Positions 38,010 to 51,000 of a DNA stretch of 64,000 nucleotides are shown here, in pieces. Numbering within the stretch: position 1 is the stretch's first letter; each line of letters opens with the position of its first letter. A program made the translations under genes and the position numbers. Origin of the DNA: Hofstenia miamia (Eukaryota > Xenacoelomorpha > Acoela); the NCBI GenBank assembly GCA_004352715.1, contig SCFE01000002.1, positions 1,827,871 through 1,891,870 on the forward strand, in the 5' to 3' direction. The notes beneath the pieces are model-generated. The model was not told the origin of the DNA. It made no database searches and was given only the letters and a program-made list of their open reading frames with translations.

Positions 38010-40283
38010 GATTTCCATATTTCTTAAACTATGAATTATCAATCGTGTTGGCTAAATACTTTGTGCTTGCATTTGGAGGAAAACTTAGATAAAATATTAG
38101 TATTTCGCTGGTTAGACAATATATAAATCTAAAAATAATCAATTTTATGTAACTTTATATATTTTCAATAAATTTACCACAGTTGTATAGTCATATAGTG
38201 TGCCATTATCCAATGCTTCGACACTGAAAATCATCCAATTGCCTACTGCAGCCCTATCAAACGGCTTCTTCACGGTAATAGCTCCCGTTTCAATGTTAAT
38301 GTTCAGGTATTCGCTCACATTCTGCTCAACAATGTAGTAATAGACCTCTTGAATACCAGGCTGTCCAAAGAAATCAGCATCACTTGCACTTACTTGCACA
38401 ACAACGCTGTCTAAATTATTAATTTAAAAAAAATTATATAAAATTTACAAATACAGTGCATGTTTACTGCTTCTGATGAGAAATGCCATATCTTAAAAAT
38501 TATCATTTTATCATCAATCATTACATGCAGTGGTGTAAGTAGCTAGATAGCTAATATTGAACTTGGCCAAAACTGATTAAGGACTAATTTATTTTAAGGA
38601 ATTTCATGAATGAGCAAAAGATATACAAATTTAACGAAATATTTTTCAAAATTATCTCAAACAGATAAGCTAGATACGGCCGGATCCCCACTTGTTTACA
38701 AAGCCATATTTAACTAAAACAATGAAATTCTATTTGCTAAGGTTTTTTCAGTATTGACAAAGAAATTTCATGAATGCATAAATTTCCTATGTCTAGCAAC
38801 TAAAAATTAATTGGTTCGGGTTGGATGGGGTCGTATCGCTCTTAAATATCAGTAATCAAAAGGATTAAAGCGGGTAAAGTTTTGTGGACCCCTTCAATTT
38901 CTCTTTTCACTATTAAAATTTTATAATGTTTATTAAAAAATGTTTTTTATACATTAAGTACGTGTTATTGTTGTTTTCAAATAATGTAACTAAAACTATG
39001 AAATTCTGCTTGCAAGAGTTTTATTCATTATTGGCATTAAGATTTAATGTATACATTCGTTTTTTATGTCTGACAACAAAAAATGGGTTGGTTCTGGTTG
39101 AATGGGTTTGCATTGTTTTTTCATGGATTGAGACGGGTATGTTTTTGTGGATTTTTTTCAATTCCTTTTTTAACTATTTTGTTGTGATTGTTGAAAAATA
39201 ATTTGCGTGTGTAAATAAGTGTATCAAACGTAGTGATGACAGAAATTTTTAGCAGCAAGGAATTTGCACTGTGATGCGGAAAACAATGACGGCATAAAAC
39301 GAGTTAAAAATTACAGTTATATTAGAAATTTAGACAAATCAAATTTGAAATATGTCTGTTTTTTTAATGATATTTAGAATTAGAAAAAAATATTTCATAT
39401 ATTTGAAATTTTAAATAGTCAGTAGTGCTGAGGAGCTCAGCTCCAGTTCCTAAAATATTTTTGTTCCATTGCTGGAGCTACAGATAGTTCTAAAAGCAAT
39501 AATTTTTTATAGAATGCAGATAAATATTTCTTTATCATATACTGTACATATGACAAGCACCATTTACACTATCGTTTACTGCACGTATGTGCTTATATCT
39601 GATATTTATAATGCAATATTGAAGAATGTCAATCTAAAGAACCGATGGATACAATTGTAACTCAAGAATGATATATTTCCGTTAATATTGATGAACTTTC
39701 TAAACTTTTAATTCATAGGATGTCAATAAAAGTCTACATAATTATATGGTATAATATATGTATAGTTTAATTAATTCTTCCTTCAACTCACCTATAGTGG
39801 GATTTTCAAACATAACTTCTAAATACATTGCCTTGGAAAACTTTGGATAATTGTCATTTAAGTTGAGAATTTTAAATTTTAGCTGCATTTCAGCTTTCAA
39901 CCCATCTCCATCAATTGCTTCTATAAAAATATCAATGTCCTCAGTCTTGATTAATTCAGTGTCAAGCTTGGTAACATTAAAGCGCAAAGAACAGTTTGCT
40001 GTTGTGATTAATGAACTCTTTAACTCTTGAGGAGAATAACATATAGAGTCCAACTAAATACATTTTCGTATTAATCTTTAAAAGCTAAATGAATTTAAGC
40101 AAAAGTACGTTTATATTATCAAGCTTATATTATTATTAAATATTAAAGTTTAAATAAATTGAAGTCAATAATTTGCAATTAAGAACCTACTAAAGATAAA
40201 ATTCAATCTTCAAAATATTGATTCATATGTTAAGGTTAAAGAAATTGTGGCAAATTCTGACATCAAGCTTTTTGAAAAATAAA

Positions 40284-40333
<50 letters not shown>

Positions 40334-43300
40334 NNNNNNNNNNNNNNNNNNNNNNNNNNNNNNNNNNNNNNNNNNNNNNNNNNNNNNNNNNNNNNNNNNN
40401 NNNNNNNNNNNNNNNNNNNNNNNNNNNNNNNNNNNNNNNNNNNNNNNNNNNNNNNNNNNNNNNNNNNNNNNNNNNNNNNNNNNNNNNNNNNNNNNNNNNN
40501 NNNNNNNNNNNNNNNNNNNNNNNNNNNNNNNNNNNNNNNNNNNNNNNNNNNNNNNNNNNNNNNNNNNNNNNNNNNNNNNNNNNNNNNNNNNNNNNNNNNN
40601 NNNNNNNNNNNNNNNNNNNNNNNNNNNNNNNNNNNNNNNNNNNNNNNNNNNNNNNNNNNNNNNNNNNNNNNNNNNNNNNNNNNNNNNNNNNNNNNNNNNN
40701 NNNNNNNNNNNNNNNNNNNNNNNNNNNNNNNNNNNNNNNNNNNNNNNNNNNNNNNNNNNNNNNNNNNNNNNNNNNGGAAGCAGCAGAACCAGTAGGCGCA
40801 GAAACTGAAGCAGCAATCAAGGAAAAGATAAAGGAAGAAATAGGATAGAAAGCAAGGACAAAGAGAAGATAGACAAGTACAGAGAGTTGGCAGAGGAAAT
40901 AGAAAGGCTGTGGAAGTTAAAGAAAGTTGAAGTAGTCCCGGTAGTTGTAGGAGCACTAGGAGCAGTGAGTAAGAAGAATAAGAGATACTTGGAGGCGTTG
41001 GGAGTACCATAGTAGGGAAGAGCAGTAGCACAAAAGGCAGCATTGCTAAGAACAGCTAGAGTCCTGAGGAAAGCTCTCAGACTCCCTGGGAACTGATGAG
41101 TACCCCGAGCTGAGAGGGATACCAGCATGAAGCTGTGAGAATAATAATAATAATAATAATAATAATACAGAAGTGGCGGAAGCAGCAGAACCAGTAGGCG
41201 CAGAAACTGAAGCAGCAATCAAGGAAAAGATAAAGGAAGAAATAGGTGAGAGAATTAGGTTGCCAGTTCCAAGAGGAGTTAAGAAAAGCAAGCTAGCAGT
41301 AGAGACAGCAAAGGTCAATAAAGTGCTAGGAGGGTCACAGAAGTAAATAGCTTAGTGTATGCAGGGGCATGTGAGGTTCTGAAAAATGTAGGAATGAACA
41401 TGAAAAAGAAAAAACGACAAGAAGATAAGAAAGAGACAGAAAACCAGCATGGGAGAGAATAATTGAGAATAAAGTGGCAAAGATTAGGCAGCAAATAGGG
41501 AAGATCAGGACAAGCAACGCAGTACAGGACAGGTGCAGGGTAAGTAAGACTATAGAAATTGCAAGAGAAGAGCTTAAACAGAGATTAGTCATAGAAGCTG
41601 AGAAACTGAGAAAATATAGGGCAAGGGCAAAGCAGGCAAGAGACAATATGAAATTTGAGACTCAAGAAGGAGGATTCTACAAAGAACTAGATGGAGGAGA
41701 AAAGGCTAAAGCAGGCGAGGACGCAGTAAGGTTCTGGGAGAATATATGTGTGGGACCCAAAGAAAGGTAGCGAGGCAAGCAACTTCAGGCCAATAACATG
41801 TCTGCCAACAACTTGGAAATTGCTAACTTCCGTCATTTCAAGTACGCTGGCATCTTACTTAGAACAGAACAGGTTGATACCAGAGGAGCAGAAGGGATGT
41901 AGGACAAAGACGAGAGGATGCAAATTTCAGTTGGTAATAGACCAGGCAGTGGTGGAGAATTGTAGAAGAAGGAAGACAAACTTAGCAATGGCATGGATAG
42001 ACTAAAGGAAGGCATATGACAGCATATCACATAGGTGGGTATTGAAGACGTTAGCGGCTAATGGAGTTTCACAGAAATGGGTTGAGTTTCTAGAGAGGGA
42101 GATGGGAAAGTGGCAGACTGAGATAGACGAGCATANNNNNNNNNNNNNNNNNNNNNNNNNNNNNNNNNNNNNNNNNNNNNNNNNNNNNNNNNNNNNNNNN
42201 NNNNNNNNNNNNNNNNNNNNNNNNNNNNNNNNNNNNNNNNNNNNNNNNNNNNNNNNNNNNNNNNNNNNNNNNNNNNNNNNNNNNNNNNNNNNNNNNNNNN
42301 NNNNNNNNNNNNNNNNNNNNNNNNNNNNNNNNNNNNNNNNNNNNNNNNNNNNNNNNNNNNNNNNNNNNNNNNNNNNNNNNNNNNNNNNNNNNNNNNNNNN
42401 NNNNNNNNNNNNNNNNNNNNNNNNNNNNNNNNNNNNNNNNNNNNNNNNNNNNNNNNNNNNNNNNNNNNNNNNNNNNNNNNNNNNNNNNNNNNNNNNNNNN
42501 NNNNNNNNNNNNNNNNNNNNNNNNNNNNNNNNNNNNNNNNNNNNNNNNNNNNNNNNNNNNNNNNNNNNNNNNNNNNNNNNNNNNNNNNNNNNNNNNNNNN
42601 NNNNNNNNNNNNNNNNNNNNNNNNNNNNNNNNNNNNNNNNNNNNNNNNNNNNNNNNNNNNNNNNNNNNNNNNNNNNNNNNNNNNNNNNNNNNNNNNNNNN
42701 NNNNNNNNNNNNNNNNNNNNNNNNNNNNNNNNNNNNNNNNNNNNNNNNNNNNNNNNNNNNNNNNNNNNNNNNNNNNNNNNNNNNNNNNNNNNNNNNNNNN
42801 NNNNNNNNNNNNNNNNNNNNNNNNNNNNNNNNNNNNNNNNNNNNNNNNNNNNNNNNNNNNNNNNNNNNNNNNNNNNNNNNNNNNNNNNNNNNNNNNNNNN
42901 NNNNNNNNNNNNNNNNNNNNNNNNNNNNNNNNNNNNNNNNNNNNNNNNNNNNNNNNNNNNNNNNNNNNNNNNNNNNNNNNNNNNNNNNNNNNNNNNNNNN
43001 NNNNNNNNNNNNNNNNNNNNNNNNNNNNNNNNNNNNNNNNNNNNNNNNNNNNNNNNNNNNNNNNNNNNNNNNNNNNNNNNNNNNNNNNNNNNNNNNNNNN
43101 NNNNNNNNNNNNNNNNNNNNNNNNNNNNNNNNNNNATATATATATATATATGGAGCCTGTCCTAACCCTGTCAAGCAAAAAATAAAATGTGCAGGTGCTG
43201 ACTTCTCACCCCCGCATTTTGTTGCCATTGGTATACAAGCCCGGCATGCAAATTTTCAGAAGTCGACAATTTTTTCTGGTGCCCCAATTGAATTGAATTT

Positions 43301-45021
43301 AGTCAAATAATAATTAAGAATGTTCATTTTACTTACTGCTCTAAAACTAAAACTATACATAGGTGCTTGTTTTATCTTACAAAAATTTATTCAAATTGAA
43401 AATACACTTTATTACATAACATTTGGAATTAATTAATGGAAAAATCATTCGTTATTATAGCTATGCTTTCATGTTGTACACCATTTTGTAGTGCTTTCAA
43501 AACCTAAGAAAACCCACATAAACTTTCCCAACTTTTCCTCATTTTCGTTCTCACGATAAGCATTTAAAGATTAATTTTAAGGCTAACAAAGTTTTCAATG
43601 TGTGCACTGGAATACTATCAAGCAGAAGTGGTCTACAATAGACATTGACAATTTTCAACCCATTGGTAGTCTTCCATTGCAAGTTGATGTGCTCACTGAA
43701 TTTTGCAGGGAGCAATTGATGCAAAAACAACCGAGAAATGATTCCAAACGGAGTACATTTTCTGCGGTCAGGTGCCTGTGGTCGTGCTAAATGAATGGCA
43801 AAAATAATATATGCAATGAAGATGTATCTTTTTCGAAAAAAGTTTCACCTGACACCCAAAGAATTAGGAGGAATAAAACGGTTTGTGACCTTTCTTGTTT
43901 CCTTATACATCAAATACTGGTATACTTAATCAAACCCAGCATCTGCTCCAGCAAATGATCTGAAATTTTTGAAAAATCTTTCTGCTTATCAAGATATTCC
44001 TATCTCCTTGGCAGCTGTGCATTCATTTAGTCGTCATCTCTAGTATCTAGCGGAACAGTTGGTAGGTTTGGCTTTTTTTGACGAATCAATTGATGTTAAT
44101 ACTAAAAGGGCGATGATCATGGCTCTTCAGACAGATGGAAGTCTTCAACCTGCAAAAAGATTGTGCATGACATGCGCAGCGTTTCGTTTAGAGACATCTC
44201 AACTTTCGTAACAGCTAACACTTGGCGTTTTTTTGCATATATTGATTCATCCACTACATTTCTTGAAGTAGATCCAGCAACTTGGAATGCGAGAGATGAT
44301 TACCTGCAAGCGATGGATAAAGTAAAATCCCTTAAAGTGACAAATGACTTTGCTGAATGAGGTGTGTCTTTGATTCAGGAATACATTCCAATTCTGATTA
44401 AGGACGAAAACCAACTTCAGTACCTTTTCCATGCTATCGAATCACATCGTCATCAATTCCCGGATGCTCAAAATCGACAGTTGTCCAAAACAATTAAGTG
44501 ACTCTTGTTCCATTTTGCAAATTTAATAGACCACAGATTTGTTACATTTTAAGAGATGATTGGGTTAGTTGAAATCTTAGAGCATAAAAATTAAAACTGG
44601 GTACAGTGGCAACTTGTGGAAATACATGTAACACAAGGAACTCTTTTGATTTAAAATTACTTAATAATGCAATATAATTATTTAGTTGACATTCTACCCT
44701 TATATATTGCTACTCTATTATTCTAGTCAATCAAAATAAACCTGCATTTAACATCTATATGATGTTTTTCATAATTTACTATTACTGTGCTGCCTCATTT
44801 AAATAACATATAACCCACATATCAAATAGAAGTAGTATATAATAACTAGTATAGAAAGGGCAATTTAAGAAAATTCAATGATCTTTAGGGGCGTTGGGGC
44901 AACAGAAGAAAATGTCGAATCACCATAAAATTTGGCATGCAGTGGTTTTATGCCATCGGTCACAAGACCTGGAGGGGAGAGGTTAACTTTTCAAACTTTT
45001 ATTTATTTGGACCANATATGC

Positions 45022-45058
<37 letters not shown>

Positions 45059-48000
45059 TTTTTATGCACAAAGAAATATTGAAACATGTTCTCATGCAAT
45101 ATTTATAATGACTATCCACATAAAGTATATTCTTCAGAAAAACTGTCCCTCTATAAATATATGCATATCAAGTGGTTTTCTACATTATTTTCAGAAAATG
45201 CATGGAGTATGGTTCTCAGACTATCTAAAAATAAAAATATTTTAATAATGAGATAAATTGGCAGGCAAGGGTCAAGGGTGTAAAACTGAACTATTTTTTT
45301 GTAATATATTTGCAGTACAAATTTTCAAAGGTTTGTGAGGGAATCCATCATTGTAGAATATTTATATGTTTGGGGAACTTGTCTATTCTCATTAATTGTG
45401 CAGTTCTATTTTAAAAATATTCTTAATAACAAAATGTTTATTTTATCCATAATGAATTTATCTTTCTAAAAGCATATGCAAATTAACATCTAGAAAGATT
45501 AGTGGATATAACTAAATATTGATACAAATCTCCTTAATTGAAAAAATTATTCTGCTTATTGACAGAACTATTTTTGGACTGTATACGTACTTAAAGCTTC
45601 AATGCTTTCAACTTCTGCAGAAAGGCACATCTTCAATGCTGTTCTCATTCTAGCAGTAAATCCTCATATATTTTACAGAGATTCAGATTTAAACATGTGA
45701 TATTTTATTTTTGTACAACAGCACTTAAGTTTACTTACTAAAAATTGGAGATGAAAATGAAGCTGAAATATTAGTTCCACTTTCTGATGCAGTGCTTAGT
45801 TCAAATTGACCTTCTGCCCCGCCAAGTAAAAAGCGTAATGGGCTGACAGTTTCATCATTATCATTATCTGTAGCAGTCATTGTAAAAATAACCTCACCTA
45901 AAAGCTAAAATGAAAGATTCTGTCAATATAATTTTAGAGTTGCAGATTAGTATTCAGCAAAGGATTTGGCAACTTGATTTATATAATCCATAAATAAATA
46001 GAATTTTGTCAGTCATTGGATTATCGAAACGTTTTGTTGAACATTTTGCAAATCTGTTGATAATAAGTTGATTTCATTTTGTTAAGCTGAAATGTGGGAC
46101 TAAAATTTTCGTAGCAAGGCTCAATAATTCCCAAATCTATGATTTTGGTATCAAATCGCAAACTAAAATATTGCATTATTTAATGATACCATAGGGATTA
46201 GGTTTTTAAAATTTTGTGTAAAATGTTATATGTGTTAAGAAATATTAAAGGTACATAAAATGCTTTATACATCACATTTTTAATTATATATTTTTAATTT
46301 GAAATTAAAAAAAAATTGAGTCAACCATGTTTTCGATATTCAAATTTTAGTTTGCAGTATTTATATTCACACTAAAATGCATAATAAACTGATTTGATGA
46401 AAATTAAATTTCATTTAAAGATCTATTTACCTCAAACAAAGCCTAGTTATTTAATATTGAATATATTCAAATTCATATTAACTATCGCTATAATGATGTA
46501 CTTTCTAGACGATTTTAGCCTTGAACAGCCTGAGGATTTTTAAAATTTTTTCATTATTCTATAAATTTTTTAAACACTTATAGCTCAAAAACTATTAAGT
46601 GTGTGCTAAATCTGAAAGCACCACATGATAGAGGAGAGTCTCCTCTTTCTTTTTCGCATTTAATCGGCCTTGTTCCATCGAAGCGGCCTCGCGACCTTTG
46701 ACTTGCGCACGGCAATGGGTTTGGAATATCTTTGCACAAATTAAGAAACAGTCAAAAGTTCTTTGTTGCCTCAATGGGCTCAAAACCTAAATACATTAAC
46801 ACTAAGTATGGTGAGAACCTAAATCTTTTTCAAAAATTCGAAAATTTCTAAGAAAACTTGTTAATCTATTTAACAATCTCTTCCACAGCAATGAGGTTTA
46901 ATAGAAATTTTCAAAATTGCATTAAAGTATGTCCCCCAATAAACTTAGCCATGCCCCAAGATTTTCAAATCTGGAAATAGGCCTGGAGAAAATTCTTTGT
47001 AAATATGGAAAAATGGTTTGTCCTTTAAAACGGACGCTAGTCTGTTTAATGTTAACAATGAAAAGTCCTTTTTAATGAATCCCAAAACCTATGCTTCTAG
47101 TGTGAAAGATGAAATCTTTTAAATTCAGGATTTCAAACTATTAAATTAATATGTTGGTAATAACCAAAAAAAACACATGAATTTGATTTTGGGAGTATAC
47201 CCTGTGAATTTTCATTAACTTTGACATTTGTAGGTAAATTTTCCCATGAAGGCAGTTCATCATTAACATTTTCTACAACAATGGTGAGGTTATGATAATC
47301 AGGAATGTTCGGTTGGACATCGGATCCTTTAATAGTCACCAACATTGGGTTGATAGCCATATTCTCAAAATTAATGTTTACATTTGCACGGAGGAAGAGT
47401 TCGCCTAAATATTAAGTGAAATTTTTAAAAAAAATTGTTCAAGGTGAAATTCGTAAAAAAGCGTCAACAAATGCATGAATTGTTAAAGCTTTTACTTGAA
47501 GGATTTTAAAATTATAAATACACTGTTAATTATTGATATTAAGATTGCGATCATTCAAAATAACAAGTAAGTGTCAACGCGTCCGACACTTAGGCGTTAA
47601 TTCAATGTTTACAGTTTAATAAAGTATTGTTGGCAAAGTATGACTGCTTTGTCAAGGATGACGTCGATGTGGCGGCATTTACTTAGATATAATGTAGTAT
47701 CGGTAATGGTTGTTGAATCCACCAAATCAAATGTTTTTGGTTTATCATGAAAATTGTACATATGTTGATATTAATTTGTATATAAGCAAGAGCATTTGTT
47801 GTAAATAGAACAGTCTTAGCACAGTTTTAATGCTGTTCGTAAGTATCTTCTGTCCACAGTCGTCTCCCTAAAAATAGGTTTCTATACGTAACTAGGGGTG
47901 CAAAGCACACGCGGAGATATTACAATAATACGTACTTGGAAAGCAGTAATGATTTCTTAAGAACTTCTAGAGAATGCTTAACGTTAATAGGGTAGGGCAA

Positions 48001-51000
48001 ATAAGCACTATTTTTAAAAGGTTAACCTCTACAAGTGCTTTCTCTGGCAATATACATGTATGTATTCATGTTAGCTTTACTTTAGAATAGACCGGTTACA
48101 ATTTTAAATTATCATCATAGTATAACAATAATGTGGTAATAAATTCACAATAACTACACTATATAAATTAAGAAAAAAATACATTCCAATTAAATATAAT
48201 GTTCGTGATGCATCTGATTTTCTAACCAAGTTAAATTCCACTTATTAATTGAATAACAAAAAAGATTTATTGTAAGCTACGATGTGAGATCATTATTTAC
48301 TAACATTCTCGTAAGAAAATCAATCGATCCTATACATAGAATCAGGGATGCCTAAAAATTAATTGATTGAAATTAATTGATTTCAAAAATTCAAAATTAA
48401 AATTAATTGATTCTGGGAATCCAAAATTAAATTAACTGATTTTTTACTTTGCAAATAATTTAAATTATTTTTTGTTTTAGAAATCTATGATATGAATTGA
48501 ATACATATGAAACAAAAGTTAGCCAACTGTTGTTGGCTGCCAGCATCTTCATCGTGCATTGTTTTTATAGAGCAATAATTTTGTAGGAAAACACTTCATT
48601 GATTGTGTTGGAGCTGGTCGCGGTTAAAATTTATATCGGCGGCGGCGTGGGCTCTAAAATTCATCAGCGGCGGCGGCGTGAATCGGCGTGGCGTGACTGG
48701 CTGCTTCAAAATTTTCGTAAAAAATGTTCATGCCATAGCTTGTGGCTACATATAACGACCCGAAGTAATAGAAATACATGTAGGTCATAAAAATCTATAT
48801 TAATAAAGGTGAGTTCATTGTGTGTATGTGTCCGTTTGTGTGTGAAGCTAGTCATAATTTTTTTCGAATTCCTATCCAATTTTGCATAATTGTAGAAATA
48901 TCTCTCAGAAGTGTCATGCGAGTGAGCGATTTTTTGAAATTCAGCGAGAGCTATGGGAGAGCTAATAAAGGGCCCGGACTCCACGTTTTGGTACAATGAA
49001 AAAACAGCTTAACAACATTAATTAAAAAGGTACTAGTAGTCGATAGTACAAAATTTAATGAAATAAACAGATAAACAAACTAACATAAAAAGTTCAGCAA
49101 ATAAGAATGCTTAAGGCGAATATAAGGTTTAATAAAATTGTAGTTTTCGTGGATGAACAAAGAGTATTTAAAGGTTGTCGGGGATAACGAGGAGCGTCTG
49201 CTAGTGATAATAAGACCTGCTGCCGACCAAACTCTTTCAGATGCAGCAGCTGTTGCTGGGATACAGAAGACAGCTCTAGCCAACATCGCCAGCCTTGGAA
49301 ATTGTTGCCGATGTGATCGCCACTAATCGAGAGTGTGCATTCGTTTTTCCTCATCAGTGATTACCATTGAACAATATCGAGATATCTCATTGTCTAATAA
49401 CACTTTATCGACAGTAGTGGACTTTGTATGTTTCTCAAGGAGTTGCAATTTTCTGTTGGCTGGGCTCATTTTGGTAGACTTTGATGATGAAGGCCCAGCA
49501 ACAGGTGGATTTGAAATGCCAATATCGATATCCAAGGTAAGCTCTAAATCATTGGCAACACTGCGTAAAAAGATGGAAAGAATGGTATATGTGGATGTCA
49601 AAAAGTCTTGCAACGAACTGAAACTTCGCATGCTTGGATCAAGAAATGCAGCAGCGTAATGCAAGAAAAGTGATGGAAATCTGTCATACCACATTTGAAG
49701 CATTGTGCTTTTCATAGCAGCTATCATGGCATGATCTTTTGAGCTTTTTTCAGATGAGCATAAAAATCTTCTTGGTAGAGCGTAGCCAGTTAAATGTAGC
49801 GTAGCGTTGTCCTTCTAAAATTCGAGTCGCTTCTGAGAAGAGTTCAAGAAATGTAATAAGTTCATTCATTTTGACAACATCGTCTTCTTCAAGGAGAAGA
49901 TTAACTCTTTTCATCCTCAATAGCACGTGCTCAATTTGGTTCAAATTATGCTTCAGGCTTTTCAACATTCTGAGTGTTGACGACCATCGAGTTGGAACCT
50001 CTTGATTCAATGTCTCGCTTCCATCGCTTTCAAGAATCGGAAAGCGTTCGTCATTCTCCAACTCCTCACACACATCCGATATATCACTATATAAAGAGGA
50101 ATCCTTATCAAGAGAGGCAATCTTATCAGCCCTGTACACCAGAGAAGTCACTATCTTTTGCATTTCATCACAACTGATTTTGCATCTTCATTTCGAATAA
50201 TGCCATTGACTACGACCATATTATTTAATCCATGGGCATCACATGGTATTCGCATTCTTCCCGAAATTTCTTCAAACTTCTTGTTGTTGGACGCTTGATC
50301 AGTCACATGCACTTTTAATTTCTTCTCTAAATCAAATTCGGAAATTTCAGAACTAACACTATTGGCAATGTTATCGCCTGTGCGTGGATGTGGAAAAAAG
50401 TCTGCGTCGAGCAGTACACTTCTCATATTAAAATCTTTGTCAATGTAATGATAGGTTTGTGCAATATACGAGCAACGTTTATATTTGTCGGTCCAGCAAT
50501 CCATTGTAGATGCCCCAAATTGATGACTATCACGATTCAGTTCAGCTTTGATATCTGATTTAATATCAAAATAAGTTTCACGATTCATGTAGTTCTAGAT
50601 GGCATATGTTCGTATGAAGGCAAGTTCTTTTGCATAAAGTCGTGGAAGCCAGCTTTTTCAACGCTGTAGAGTGGCATAAGATCATTTGCAAACCAAAGAA
50701 TGAGATCATTTATCAACTACTTCTTAGAAATATCCTTTTCAGCACACATCGAGCGATGTCTCTTGGCAGCTGGTTTAAAAAAGTTCTTAATGTTTGAGTT
50801 TGACTTACGGTTCTGTGAATCCGGATCGATTTTATGGCGGTAAATAAGATGTGGCTCCTTGAAGGTGCCAGTCGAAACTGTGGGCTTGTAACGAAACAGT
50901 TTTTCTAGCAAGATGTTACCATCTTTTTCTTGTGCTGCATCGAAACAGGGCTTGCAGTAGTAGTGGTCCGAAACTTTCTTTTCATTGGAATCATATATAT

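Noticed and set aside
37852-38034. Plus-strand ORF ending in an Ile/Tyr repeat
   Set aside because: It reads through a (TA)n microsatellite.
38926-39201. 91-codon plus-strand ORF rich in Phe, Val and Leu
   Set aside because: It lies in the second unit of a tandem duplication whose first unit has stops in the same place; T-rich sequence gives hydrophobic codons by default.
40026-40053. Upstream acceptor for the EC2/EC3 exon
   Set aside because: The AG at 40054-40055 gives phase 0, which does not fit the phase-1 donor of the preceding exon; the AG at 40026-40027 does.
41046-41646. Minus-strand Ser/Leu-rich ORFs opposite the R4/Dong-type LINE
   Set aside because: Shadows of the plus-strand LINE coding sequence, low complexity and hydrophobic by reverse translation.
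47573-47936. Possible solo LTR (TATATAAG near 47780, TGTCAACG start)
   Set aside because: I found no matching CA end, target duplication or second copy.
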